NCBI GenBank assembly: GCA_003427395.1
Contig: BFEA01000085.1
Span: 2,817,621-2,857,898, forward strand
Source: Chara braunii
Lineage: Eukaryota; Streptophyta; Charophyceae; Charales; Characeae
Direction of reading: 5' to 3'
Length of the DNA: 40,278 bases
Below, piece after piece: positions 9,480 to 20,040 of this stretch. The notes beneath the pieces are model-generated. The model was not told the origin of the DNA, searched no databases, and was given only the letters and a program-made list of their open reading frames with translations. Each line of letters opens with the position of its first letter. Position 1 is the first letter of the stretch. The translations under genes were made by a program, and so were the position numbers.

Positions 9480-10870
9480 GTGGCCTGGTTTAACGATGGG
9501 GTGACACAATTAAGGGAGAGATCCAAAAAGTTTTCAATCCAATACGCTAGAGACCGCAAAGCCCTGCTAGATAGGCTTATGCACGAACTGGAAGAGTGGG
9601 ATGACCAGCTCATGGAAGACCCCCTTCACCGCCCCTCCTTTGACAAACTGCAACAAGCCACAAACCACCTTCAGGACTACATCAAGCACCAATCGGAGGC
9701 TTGGAGGATATAGGCTAGAGTCAAGAAGGAACACACGGATGAAACAATGGCGAAGTCCTTCTTTAACAAGGCAAAGGCCAGAACGAGGGCCAGTACAGTT
9801 CCTAGTCTCATACACCCGATGGAGTCCAATGCTCCGACGACCACCAACGCATATTCTATAGTTAGCTATTCCGCAAAATACTATAGCAATCTCTTCACAC
9901 CCCAGACACCAATGAAGCACCCTCAAGAGGTACTACATGCGAGAGAAAGGCTGCTACAAACTATAAAAGAACGACTCTCACAAGAACAGAGACAACAACT
10001 AGAAAAAGAGATCACCCCACGAGAGGTCTGGGAAGCTCTACAAGACATGGATGATGGGAAGACATTAGGGATCGACTCCTTTCCCAAAGAGTTTTGGGTA
10101 TAATTTTGAGAGTTTCTTAAGGATGACCTCATGGGATACATTTTGGCAGTCCAAAGAGAGGGTTCATTCGGAGGTATGATTGGTCAGGGAGTCACCACAC
10201 TCCTTTATAAGAAAGGGGACAAAGAGGACATAAAAAAATACAGATCTATCACCCTCTTGCATGTCCCCTACAAAACGGTCGCCAAGACACTAACTACTTG
10301 TATGCTCCCGTTCATGAATGTGCTGATACACCCGGACCAGATTGGGTTTATGCCCAACCGCAACATCCAAGATAATATCTTGCTGGCCAATGAGACCATC
10401 AAATATGCCCGCCAATGCAATGTCCGGGCTGCTATACTGTTTATAAATTTTGAGAAAGCTTACGATCATGTGGATTGGGACTTCCTAGATATGTGTCTCA
10501 CTAAGATGAATTTTAGACCGACACTTAGTCACTGGATCTGGATCCTCCATTGATCGGTTTCTACAAACTTTATGCTCAATGAACATCTCTCACCGCCAAT
10601 TCAATTACAAAGATCAGTGAGGCAAGCAGATCCTATCGCGCCGTTGCCATTCGTGATTGTAATGGAAGCCTTGGCCTCGCTAATCAGAGCTCACCCCGAC
10701 ATTGCCAAAGTGCCTATCCCGGATGTTCCCTAACATCTGGTCCCAATGACATTGCTATTTGCAGACGATCTCACGGTTCTCATAAGGGCATATCCAGATA
10801 GTCTCAGAGCCCTCTCTCAGGCGATACACCTGTTTTCATTGGCAGTAAACATGAAAGTCAACTGGGGCTA
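9480..10870 (+). pseudogene. LINE A reverse transcriptase domain
   Basis: One phase runs through the whole stretch with stops near 9711, 10101, 10551 and 10729. It begins with the pre-RT region (WFNDGVTQLRERSKKFS; DMDDGKTLGIDSFPKEFW) and continues with KGDKEDIKKYRSITLL, DQIGFMPNRNIQDN, FINFEKAYDHVDW (motif A), RSVRQADPIAPLPFVIVMEA (motif B region) and LLFADDLTVL (motif C). The catalytic aspartate of motif A (usually D in F-x-D-F-E-K-A-Y-D) is asparagine here, while the DD of motif C is intact. With the stops this copy cannot be active. The product would have primed reverse transcription of the element RNA at nicked chromosomal DNA. Confidence 0.88.
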
Positions 10871-10875
10871 AAAAA

Positions 10876-11363
10876 ATGAAAGGGTGGTGGTTCCACCCGC
10901 AAGTGGTGCCCCCTCCACTCGAACCGAGGGTGGCATGGGCCCAGAAGGAAGATGCCATAAGAATTATGGGGGTGCGACTTACGACAATGGTCCCGCCGCT
11001 GGACCATGGCGACGTGCTAGTGGACACAACCATCAATAGACTGACAAAATGGGAGGGGCTACATACCTCGTTGGTGGGCCAGACCCTAGCAATTAACAAT
11101 GCTATCCTCGCAGTCGTCTGGTACAAACTAGCAGTCTGACCGCTCAAGAAGCAGCAAAGCACTAGGTTCAGAAAGACGCTCACAAACTATTCGTGGAAGA
11201 ACAACGCAAACGCTCATGGTTGTGTGAGCCGAGTGAGTTGGGATATCCTCACACAACCAAGAACCAGTGGGGGACTGAAGCTATTAGACCCGAAAGGGGA
11301 AAGTGAGGCTCCGATCTTTAAAGTCCTCATTAGATTGTTGATAGGCAATGCCATCTCATGAGG
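10876..11363 (+). pseudogene. LINE A post-RT connecting region
   Basis: After a phase change the protein continues with RIMGVRLTTMVPPLDHGDVL, LAINNAILAVVWYKLAV, a stop, then VSRVSWDILTQPRTSGGLKL and IFKVLIRLLIGNAIS. These match the usual post-RT signature (RxLGI, GRxxxxNxVL, VxWxxxxxPKxxGGLG). LINE D on the minus strand has the same blocks, e.g. LAINNVILAST. Confidence 0.75.
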
Positions 11364-11529
11364 CCCCTTGCCCTGCCTGCAAATTGTCAGTCTGGCACCG
11401 ATATCAACAGCAAACAGTCGAATACACCCCTTTGAATGGCTAACGAATAAACACTGAACAATCCCCTCTCCCCCACACCAGAGACAGGGGACCGCCCAAC
11501 TTACCACAAGTGACATCAACAATGAGCCA

Positions 11530-12219
11530 TTGTTGCCCAATATGATCAAACTTTGGAGGCGGTGCGGACCACAACAGAAACAACCCCCTAGCAGATGGCA
11601 GGATGCGTGGCGCCAAGTTCCCGCCAACCTCTCTTTGGAACCCCTACATCCTCGACCAGGAGGGCAACCCCTTCAAGCTAACAACAAATTCACCTTGGCT
11701 CGCATGGTGAAATGAGCTAAGAAAGGGGTTTACACAGTGGAGGACTTATGGGACCCGACAAGAGCCGACTCGTCCACGACGAACCAGCTGCAACGAAAAC
11801 TGAAGCACGCGAAGAACGTGGAAAACAGAATGCTCCAATTGAGGGAAACTTTTCCCGTGGCTTGGAGGCTAGCTCTCGCACGGGGCCCTACGGTGCTCTC
11901 GGGAGACTAGGTAATAAGATATACAAATTTGCCCCTCCCACGAGCCGTATATAAGGTAACACAAAATGACGAAGGGAGGTGCACTCTACAGGCCCACGAA
12001 ACGCAGATCCTGGGGGCCAGATTCTGGAAATTGACAAGGAATGAAGAACTAGATACGACTGCAATGTGGGGAGGAGTACAACTCATTAGAGTAATAGGAG
12101 ACTCAAACAACGACTTTTTCGTGTATGAGCCCACAATCCGATTGTCAGACTGCCATTTGTTTCAGCTGAATGAGAATGGTTGGGCACAAAACCCATGCGT
12201 GTGTGGGCATACACAGTGA
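11530..12219 (+). pseudogene. LINE A C-terminal region before the knuckle
   Basis: One phase with two internal stops reads KLWRRCGPQQKQPPSRWQD, GVYTVEDLWDPTRAD, AWRLALARGPTVLSGD and FVYEPTIRLSD. The same blocks occur in the same order in LINE B at 26620-27200 (KLWRRRGPKQKRP; GIYTIGNLWDITRAN; ALKRGPSLQPGDWV; FFAYEPSTP). That conservation shows the frame was translated. Confidence 0.7.
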
Positions 12220-12347
12220 AAGGGGCTTATAGAACCTCGCGACCGGCACTGTCGATCAACCAAGTGATATCAGATAGATGGGCACGGGAATCGCCAATGG
12301 ACCTGGACCTGCTCATCCACCTGGCATGAGCCAAGTATTCTAAGATC

Positions 12348-13050
12348 ATGCCTACCAATCTCAGATCCTTTCAGTGGCAGATTCTGCACCGCTGCCTCCG
12401 CACCCCGGATTGGCTTGTGTCAAGGACGGACTTGGAACGAAAAGGGTTGCTCTCTCCCATCTGCACATACTGTGGGCGGGCGTCGCCGCCTGCTAGAGCT
12501 ACAATGGAACATTGCCTGTTGGCGTGCCCGATGGTAAGGCAACTTTGGCAATGGTGGGATGCAACATTCCACTCTCTCATAAACACACACATTCCATGGA
12601 CTTAGGCCTCCTGTTGCTTGGCAAGAACCAACATTTAATGGCCCAATGGTCCCCGTTCGCAACTAACCTCTTCTCTTATATGCGACTGCACATCCCGATG
12701 TTGGCCTGGAGAGCAAGATGCTCCTTTGGAAGAAAAGACCACAAATTTGGACTCCAACACACACAATAGAGGGTGGAAGACGTCATTAGATCCCATACAC
12801 AAGATCTCATACACAAGAAGCTTGAAAATCTTTTAAACTGGACCTTCGAATAGAGAAAGACCACAAACTCAAACAAACTATGACCGACAATTATCGCCAA
12901 CTATGGCAGGACCCGCATAAGATTCTCTCAGAATCAGACTCAACACTCAACATCAACTGGAGGTCATGGAGGGTCTTAGAACCTATATGGCAACGCATGC
13001 CTTTCGCGGAGTTCGGAGTTCCCTACCTTCCAAGGGACGACCCCGGGTAA
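12348..13050 (+). pseudogene. LINE A zf-RVT knuckle and C-terminal tail
   Basis: 12348-12605 encodes NLRSFQWQILHRCLRTPDWL, then CTYCGRA and, further on, EHCLLACPMVRQLWQWWDA. This CxxC...HCxxxC arrangement is that of the zf-RVT domain at the C-terminus of plant LINE proteins. Later phases continue with WQDPHKILSESDSTLNINW and FAEFGVPYLPRDDPG, matching the end of LINE B. Several stops and shifts lie in between. The sequence after about 13050 to 13195 is A-rich and probably 3' untranslated. Confidence 0.75.
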
Positions 13051-13260
13051 ACTTATATAGAAATCAGAAGACAATTGTGATTGAAACAAAGACAAATCAC
13101 AATGATGGCGGACAAGAGAAGTCACAAGGCCCGAGCCAACAAAAGGGAACAAACAACAATGACACCATCTCGGACACACGGCCTGCGTCTGCATGATTAG
13201 AAGAAAGTCATCTAGGGGACTATCGCTTTGGAAACTAAGTATGGGAAAATATGATTATTA

Positions 13261-13425
13261 ATTGACTGCCTGAGGCGATCACGTTGTCGAGTGCACGGTC
13301 CTCGCAAGAGAGGGGACCTTCCCGGCCGCTTCACGCAGGATTCGAGAGGACTTTTAGTCGTAGAGCGTTGCCGCTCCGGCCGACTGCGCCGGCCATACCT
13401 CTCGCGAACCCCTACGACGGGATAG
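13261..13425. repeat. GC-rich branched hairpin cluster
   Basis: An outer stem TTCGAGAGG (13341-13349) pairs with CCTCTcgCGAA (13398-13408). It encloses GAGCG-ttgc-CGCTC (13363-13376) and CCGGC-cgactgc-GCCGG (13376-13392). Upstream GGTCC...GGACC (13299-13320) forms another. The sequence resembles no structural RNA I know. Confidence 0.5.
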
Positions 13426-13920
13426 GGCCACGCGAGGTACAACTTACCTCCACCTGCGGGAATTGTCACCAACCCTTAGGTGGGTGTATCCCCGTCGAGC
13501 TACCAGTCCACAGTACGAAGGCTTTCACGTGCGATTGCAGAGGTTGACCAGCCAAGGGCGATTTCTCGTACGTTGTAGCATAGGGGGTACGCGTAGTTTC
13601 ACGCCTCTATCGGACTCGTACACAAGCCAATGCACTGAGGGGGCTGAAGTTCCAAGCATGACTCGTCGTCGGTCAATTAGGATGCATCCTTCGTACTACG
13701 CGTTACACCAAACCAAAAAAAGTCAGATCACTCACATGAAACAAAACACTCTTAGTCCCTTCGGTATCCAACTCATAACCTTCTGATACGAAAATCGGTT
13801 AGGCATCGTCCAAGTGTCTTAATATAAAACCACACGGATGCAAGGTTTTCTCATATTAACTAGTCATGCAAGCATTCACAAGAGTCGCAATGATGGCGTA
13901 CTATGTAGTATCCATAATAG
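13426..13920. other. left-arm sequence without a gene
   Basis: A few weak inverted pairs (CCACCT...AGGTGG near 13450-13485, CGTAC...GTACG near 13568-13590). No coding signal. Confidence 0.4.
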
Positions 13921-14135
13921 CGCGGTCCTCGATGGTCTCGAGGGTCGCGTTCGACACTCAAATGTCGACTGACATGCGTCTTGAGGGGTTAATCATTCGA
14001 CATTAGACAACCGTCAAGGCGGTTGAGAACCACACCCTCTTCTGCACCTTGTGGAAAGTGGGTGGTACACAGGTTCCGGCCTGTGGTGGTAGTCAACCCT
14101 TATGGTCATGGAGTCCAGCTCCATCAATCAGGGTT
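13921..14135. repeat. string of five adjacent hairpins
   Basis: Successive stem-loops with unrelated stems: CGCG/CCTCGA...TCGAGG/CGCG (13921-13949); CTCAA/ATGTC-gact-GACAT/TTGAG (13957-13985); CAACCG-tcaagg-CGGTTG (14008-14025); CACAGG-ttccgg-CCTGTG (14068-14085); AACCCT/ATGGAG-tccag-CTCCAT/AGGGTT (14095-14135). A weaker CCACA...TGTGG lies at 14030-14054. The density is well above what random sequence should give. Confidence 0.75.
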
Positions 14136-14797
14136 TGGAGAGAAATCACAGGGTTTGACCTTGACAACTGCCACGGACTTCACCGTCCAACTATGAAAAT
14201 TAACAAGCAAAATCACCGAGTAAGTAAATAAGCACCTCAATACCTATATATCAAATTAGAACTCGAGATAAGATAAAGGGGTGAAAGGCAAACTCCTCAG
14301 GTATGCATATCGCGCGGCACATGGTTGTCATTCTCACTGCCTCTAAAGTAAGACTCGTATACCAAGCTTCAAAATACTAACCTACGTAAAACACAGACAC
14401 ATACGAAAGTCACATTGCCATGCACCAATGTGGTCAACTTTACTGTTCCCTGTAACTCACACCATGCCTCACACGCTCAGGCCCCAACCATTGTCAAACT
14501 TTCCATAAAAACCCATCTGTTCTTTATAATGTATATTAAAAGAAGTCTGGTTAAAACCCTCAAAGAAACACATCAAATCTCAGGGCTAAGGAATCAAGTT
14601 GCAGTACAGGTGCAAACAAACGTGTGTCGTGAGCCGACGAATCGACGATCAACCAACCGACATGTTATCAAAACGATAACAGGAGACGATCCTCGTAGGA
14701 TCGGGCTGAACTAGTCAGCTCTTAAATCAAAATGGAAAAGAAGGATCTGCTACACAACACAGGCTAAATCCCAGATACTTAAACTTTACGTGTACGT
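14136..14797. other. left-arm AT-rich sequence, no gene
   Basis: A 99-codon open frame at 14415-14714 has no recognisable motif. No clear repeats are seen. Confidence 0.35.
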
Positions 14798-15065
14798 AGA
14801 ATATCCCATAGGAAAAATGCATTTTCAAAATTTATACGAGGCTGAATATAAAACTCATAAATAATTCAGACTTCTCAAAGTCAATTTTTGTCTAAGTCCT
14901 TGATTTAGTTAAAACCTGGGCAGCATCTCACCTAGAAAAGTAGGCTTCCAAAATTTTAACTAAGCCAGACAAAACTTAGACAAAAATTTGAACTCCTTGG
15001 TTTTGTAGAAATTTCTGCAGCGCTTCCCGTAGGGAAAGGTACTTTCTAAAATTTATACAGTGCCA
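14798..15065 (-). repeat. degenerate ~110-bp tandem repeat with AGCGCTTCCCGTAGG box
   Basis: Three diverged units begin near 14798, 14921 and 15019. Each has a box like CCCATAGGAAAAA or CCCGTAGGGAAAGGTAC followed by AAAATTTATAC. On the minus strand these match CCTACGGGAAGCGCTGCCG and CCTATGGGAAGCGTTGCCG at 26135-26255 in the right arm, so they mark the same position in both arms. Confidence 0.6.
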
Positions 15066-15460
15066 AGTAAAATAAATGATCCCAGAGAACGCGAGAACTT
15101 TAACTAAGTAAAATAAACTTCACTTAGAAAAATGTAGGAATTGAACTAACTCCTAAAGCTCCAGCACGTGACGAGCATTAACAAACTACCCTACTAAGCA
15201 GCAAAAAACATACAGAGCTCGAACAAAAGACAAAGCATTGCTAGCAAGCATGTCATGTGAACAACTCATTCAGCCAATTCAAAAACAAGGGTTAGTTCAT
15301 CCAAAGTTTTCATCTTCTGTTTGTCGTGATTCACAAAGACATGAGTCTTGTATCTTATTCAATTAAAATTTTAACTTTTCAAGTTGTTCTCAAACCCCAT
15401 GCAATCATTAACACATTAGTCTGGACTATTCTCACAAGCAGAACTGACTTACTTAACAAG
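15066..15460. other. left-arm sequence, no gene
   Basis: AT-rich, with no recognisable feature. Confidence 0.35.
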
Positions 15461-15965
15461 GTGACCGGATCAGTCAGGAGGACCTCATTTTCAGTCCCTG
15501 TTCAATGTCTTAGGCAAACAAGCAAGGCGACCAGATCAGTCCGGAGGACCGCATCTCCAACCCAGTTCAATGTCTTAGGCAAACGAGCAAGGCGACCGGA
15601 TCAGTCAGGAGGACATGATCTCCATCCTAGTTCAATATCTTAGGCAAACGAGCAAAGTGATCGGATCAGTCGGAAGGACCTCATCTCCAGCCCCAGTTCA
15701 GTGTCTTAGGCAAACGAGCAAGGCCACCAGATCAGTCAAGAGAACCTCATCTCCAACCCCAGTTCAATATCTTAGGCAGACGAGCAAGGCGACCGGACCA
15801 GTCAGGAGGACCTCATCTCCAGCCCCAGTTCAATGTCTCGGGTAAACGAGCAAGGTGACCGGATCAGTCAGGAGGACCTCATCTCCAGCCCCAGTTCAAT
15901 GTCTTAGGCAAACGAGCAAGGCGACTGGATCAGTCAGGAAGACCTCGTCCCCAGCCCCAATTCAA
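15461..15965. repeat. 66-bp tandem repeat, 8 units
   Basis: Units start at 15461, 15527, 15592, 15657, 15723, 15789, 15855 and 15921, with lengths of 65-66 bases and the last one partial. Consensus parts are GACCGGATCAGTCAGGAGGA, CCTCATCTCCAGCCCCAGTT and CAATGTCTTAGGCAAACGAG. Open frames through it exist only because the unit length is a multiple of three. The right arm carries a different, hairpin-forming array at the corresponding place. Confidence 0.95.
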
Positions 15966-16139
15966 ATCATCGCAAACAGATATCGTGGATTTTATTTCAA
16001 GCAAGATGAAATTAAACAGACATAGTAGAGTTTCTCTCTGATTTAATTGAAGTCCTGAATTAGAGTCAAGGAAATATACAAACAGTCAAAACTTAGTCAC
16101 ATTAAATGAAGGGTGATATACATAGGGGTATATCAGATC

Positions 16140-16510
16140 TTAAGGGAGATCGTGTCGGCCTACCTTAAAGTCCCCTACTTCCAGGGTCCCGCCTGAACCC
16201 CGGCAGAGCTCCCGCAATCGGGGCGAACCTCCAACAAAGGTCTTGACACGGATTATGGGTTTCAATCCCGCTTGCCGCCTTCCTCTCTGAACCAATAGAC
16301 TAGACTGAGAGTTAAAAAGGAAGAAAGAAAGAGATTGAGTCGCTCAGATACAAGAGAGGTGCGCTTAGACTCGCGTGAGAGGGCCTTGATTCCTTCACTC
16401 GCCAGAGGGCCCCGCAATGATGGCCAAACACTCAATAATACCACCAAACTGAAGTCAAAATGTCGAATGTTGACCTCCTGACGGTCCTCCAAATCATAGC
16501 AGTAAGCCCC
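16140..16510 (-). repeat. conserved block shared inverted with 23970-24345
   Basis: On the minus strand: GGACCGTCAGGAGGTCAAC, CATTGCGGGGCCCTCTGGCG, GCGCACCTCTCTTGTATCTG, AAGCGGGATTGAAACCC and GATTGCGGGAGCTCTGCCGG. The right arm has the same landmarks in the same order (GGTCGTCAGGGGGTTGAC; CATTGCGGGGCCCTCGGGCG; GCGCACCTCTCTTGTATCTG; GGCGGGATTGCAACCC; GATTGCGGGAGCTCTGCCGG). It is the best-preserved part of the element. Confidence 0.85.
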
Positions 16511-17046
16511 CCCTAAAACGTTTGATCACACCTTCAAAATGCAGCAGTCAAATCTCTGACCAGAACGCAGCTACGCAACCCTGGACTGCTTTATTCAAAT
16601 AGAGTCCCCTTTTGAACTTATCCGAAACACAGACAAAGTATAATGAAACTCAACAAATTACCGGCGTCCACCGCAACAGTGCGCAACAACCAGCATCATG
16701 ACAACACACAGTACCGAATATGGACGCCACGATGCCGCCTCCAACAATACACAGTGCAAAGCATAACCATGCGTATCGTGGACTATAGCAGTAATGATTG
16801 CAATAAATGATGAACTTCTGCAGCAGCGACTCTTCCGAATCCACCAGGCTAAGGTTGGCAGTTGTTTCCTCGATGACGACCATGATCTGTGGCAACAACA
16901 GTGTCACTCCCTCCAAACTGTAGCTCGCTTATCATACAACAACCCCAAATTCTCCTCCTCATGTTATCCCTCTCAAAGCCCCTTGCCCCAAATGCAATCA
17001 GCTTCATGCAGTGGGGAAGTCAATTCAGACTGCGGCAACAAGGTAT
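16511..17046. other. left-arm sequence with open frames of doubtful meaning
   Basis: Frames of 88 codons (minus, 16650-16916) and 119 codons (plus, 16794-17153) overlap here. The minus frame has a hydrophobic, cysteine-rich stretch (FALCIVGGGIVASIFGTVCC) that could span a membrane. Both lie inside the repeat arm and neither is conserved in the right arm, so I do not call a gene. Confidence 0.3.
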
Positions 17047-17135
17047 GTGAGCAACATACTGTCGTTTACGAGCAACACAACATCTACGAGCAACAGAACA
17101 CTGGTGAACAGCAGGACTCCTGCGAGCAGCAAAAC
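17047..17135 (+). repeat. short GAGCAACA tandem repeat
   Basis: Units of roughly 21-24 bases built around GAGCAACA or GAGCAGCA (17049, 17070, 17088 and on). In the plus frame they give EQH/EQQ-N-T peptide repeats. Confidence 0.6.
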
Positions 17136-18009
<874 letters not shown>

Positions 18010-18029
18010 CGAAAATAGGAGCCGCGTGG

Positions 18030-18066
18030 CTGTCTCTTATACACATCTAGATGTGTATAAGAGACA
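18030..18066. other. Nextera mate-pair junction adapter (artefact)
   Basis: CTGTCTCTTATACACATCT (18030-18048), the 19-base Tn5 mosaic end, is followed without a gap by its reverse complement (18049-18066), whose last G is missing. This is the circularisation junction of a Nextera mate-pair library, not genomic DNA. Translations across it contain the known contamination peptides MCIRD and DVYKRQ. Sequence on the two sides may come from places kilobases apart, and about 37 bases should be masked. Confidence 0.97.
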
Positions 18067-18782
18067 ACACCCCGTTGTCGCCTAGTGGAGGCCTGCCTGT
18101 TAGCTGTCGTTGTGCCCATTATCGACCACGCCACGAATGAACCTTCCGTTAGAAGATGGAAATATACACTCCAATTTGATAATAAATCTTCCACTATAAC
18201 ATGGGAAGATACACTGCAGCACTTCATCCCAGACCGTCGTCGACGATCACGGCGAGCATGTCCACCACGTACGAAGAGATGAGTCTTTCAGGGAACACCT
18301 CGTGATGAAGAAGATGACCATTACCCATTTGAAGACGACGACGAGCTCACTGATGGCAAGCGACCTTGATCTGCTACCCACCATGTCTGCTATATCAGAT
18401 TGAGCCGTCTGGTAAAACATAAGGAGATGCATCGCCTATACTCACTTGCCCTTATCTTAAATGCATCCGGCCAGCCTCTCAGCGAGGTTCGCACGGATTC
18501 TAACGCGCCCAACAACAATGCATTTGTGAGGATCGAGAGGAGGGGCAACACCACAATCCCGATCACCATGAACAACACCTTCTCAGAGATGAAGGAGACA
18601 GGCACGATGAAAGCAACTGGCAACGCGAACATGTGCAAAATGTGACTGAATATACTGTAGGAACATGGCAAGATGCAGATCTCGTATTTCACGTAGTGGG
18701 GGCGCAGCCCCTACCGCTCGTGCTGCAAGTTTCACCCCTTGCCTCATCTATCCGACTTCTCAGATCGATTCGTGAGGTCCTA
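18067..18782. other. left-arm sequence, no gene
   Basis: CCTTCCGTTAGAAGATGGAAATATACAC at about 18142-18170 matches, inverted, the CTTCCCATCTTCTAGGGGAAG region of 21855-21890. Open frames of 81-100 codons on both strands around 18390-18690 show no motif. Confidence 0.35.
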
Positions 18783-19180
18783 GAACCCCGGAGTCGAATC
18801 CTAGTTCGGCCGATTTCATTGAGAAACGGACGATTCTATTGCGCCATATCCATGTTTTCGACACTCCTGCGCACACCTGTCTGCTCCCCGCACCGAAACT
18901 AACATTCCAACTCACTTTCTAACACCGCCAATCAACTCGCAGTATTTTAAAACCCCGAAATTGAGTCTTCGCTTGCCCGTTTTCATCAAGAAACGGGCAA
19001 GGTTACACAAATTTTTGTTTCTGCCCCACCACCTTTCTCGCCATCTCCGCGCACATCTTCTTCCTCCTAACTCACCTCCTACACCACTAACACCAAAACT
19101 AACACTGCCACTACATTTGCCCTATGCCAAAACCCCGAGTTCGTTTCTTCCCTCGCTCGATTCCGATAAGAATCGAGGGA
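18783..19180 (+). repeat. ~172-bp tandem repeat, 3 units, each with a covarying hairpin
   Basis: Units start at AACCCCG near 18784, 18951 and 19128. Each is followed about 25 bases later by a hairpin in a pyrimidine-rich context. The hairpins are CCGaTTTC-attga-GAAACGG (18810-18829), CTTGCCCGTTTtC-atcaa-GAAACGGGCAAG (18972-19001) and CTCGATTC-cgataa-GAATCGAG (19156-19177). Stem sequence changes while pairing is kept. The right arm has an inverted relative, CGCTcATTT...AAATtAGCG, at 21690-21715. Confidence 0.75.
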
Positions 19181-19468
19181 ACCATGCTTCTTTGGCTTCA
19201 CCCAAGTTGTCAACCCGCCATCTTCATTTTCTTTATTACCGAATGCATCCGACGCGGTATGTTGTCCATGTCCGTCCCTCCTTTCTGCTCGCCCGCTTCC
19301 TTGCCTCTCCGCCCGCCTTGCTCCTGCTCTGCGCTAGGCTGTGTGCTAACCCAGACACCTCACAAGGCGTGATTGCTCCAAACAGCAGGATGGAGGTCAA
19401 GGAAGTCGGCATCCGCTAAGGAGGATGTAACAACTCACTTGCCGAGCCGATCAGCCCAGAATGTCGGA
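19181..19468. other. left-arm sequence, no gene
   Basis: Nothing recognised. Confidence 0.35.
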
Positions 19469-19620
19469 TGACCCTGCAGCGAACAACAATGCTTGGCCAT
19501 CGAGGCGGCTTCGATGCTGCGCCGAGAGAAAGCGCGCAGGGCCTGCTGACCCTGCAGCGGACAACAATGCTTGGCCATCGAGGCGGCTTCGATGCTGCGC
19601 CGAGAGGAAGCGCGCAGGCG
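19469..19620. repeat. 78-bp direct duplication
   Basis: ACCCTGCAGCG at 19471 and 19549 opens two nearly identical units. Both contain ACAACAATGCTTGGCCATCG and the hairpin CATCGA...TCGATG. Confidence 0.92.
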
Positions 19621-20040
19621 GAACCTGCAGCACAAGCCCAGGTGGGGCGGTGTCGGCGCAAATACCCTTACGAGGGCATCTGCCCTGGGTTTTTGCAAAT
19701 GACAGAAAATAGGCTTGGGTCGACATTTCAGTACACTGCACAAATTGCGGTCGTGTTGGTTCACGTTGACCGAATGGTTGACGGGACGTAACGTATGCGT
19801 GGGCACGCAGTTTTGAGGCGTGCGCGATGAGTTTCATTTTGATGTTATAGGGTCAGCGCTTCCGCCGGCAAAAAAATTGGTCTTGATTAAAGCTAGGGGA
19901 GGGTTTCTTCTATTGAATTGACTGTGGCGCACCTGCGTTCGTACGACAGGCGCCGTCGGAAGTAGGTTTGTTAGTTAGCGGCACACTTGTGCTGCATGTG
20001 CGGCGGCCGCCGAAATGTAAAATTTACCCCGTCATACAGC
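19621..20040. other. unannotated sequence near the symmetry centre
   Basis: No gene. Short palindromes (GGCGGCCGCC near 20005) begin to appear. Confidence 0.35.

Larger units (their letters stand above)
6905..13195 (+). mobile_element. LINE A: decayed L1-like non-LTR retrotransposon
   Basis: A plus-strand element with, in order: a proline/glutamine-rich 5' region (6915-8462) containing a 153-bp direct duplication and a C tract; a glutamine/histidine-rich frame (8689-9428); a reverse transcriptase (about 9480-10870); the connecting domain (10876-12219); and a zf-RVT knuckle with C-terminal tail (12348 to about 13050). The endonuclease expected before the RT is absent, as if deleted around 9430-9480. 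Many stops and frame changes make it a pseudogene. Homologous parts recur in LINE B, C and D in this window, which helps to fix the reading frames. Both ends are approximate. Confidence 0.8.

Noticed and set aside
13261-13800. Ribosomal RNA fragment
   Set aside because: The GC-rich, foldable stretch prompted a look, but no rRNA landmark sequence could be recognised.
15461-15845. Protein of 22-residue repeats (R-R-T-S-S-P type) in plus frames
   Set aside because: The frames stay open only because the 66-base DNA unit is a multiple of three. The unit has 65-base members that break the phase, and non-coding substitutions are spread evenly.
16160-16440. Intact host gene in the conserved block
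   Set aside because: Both copies contain stops in all phases and the conserved landmarks do not keep a reading frame.
18781-18830. tRNA-like B box (GAGTCGAATCC)
   Set aside because: No cloverleaf could be drawn around it. It belongs to the 172-bp repeat unit.
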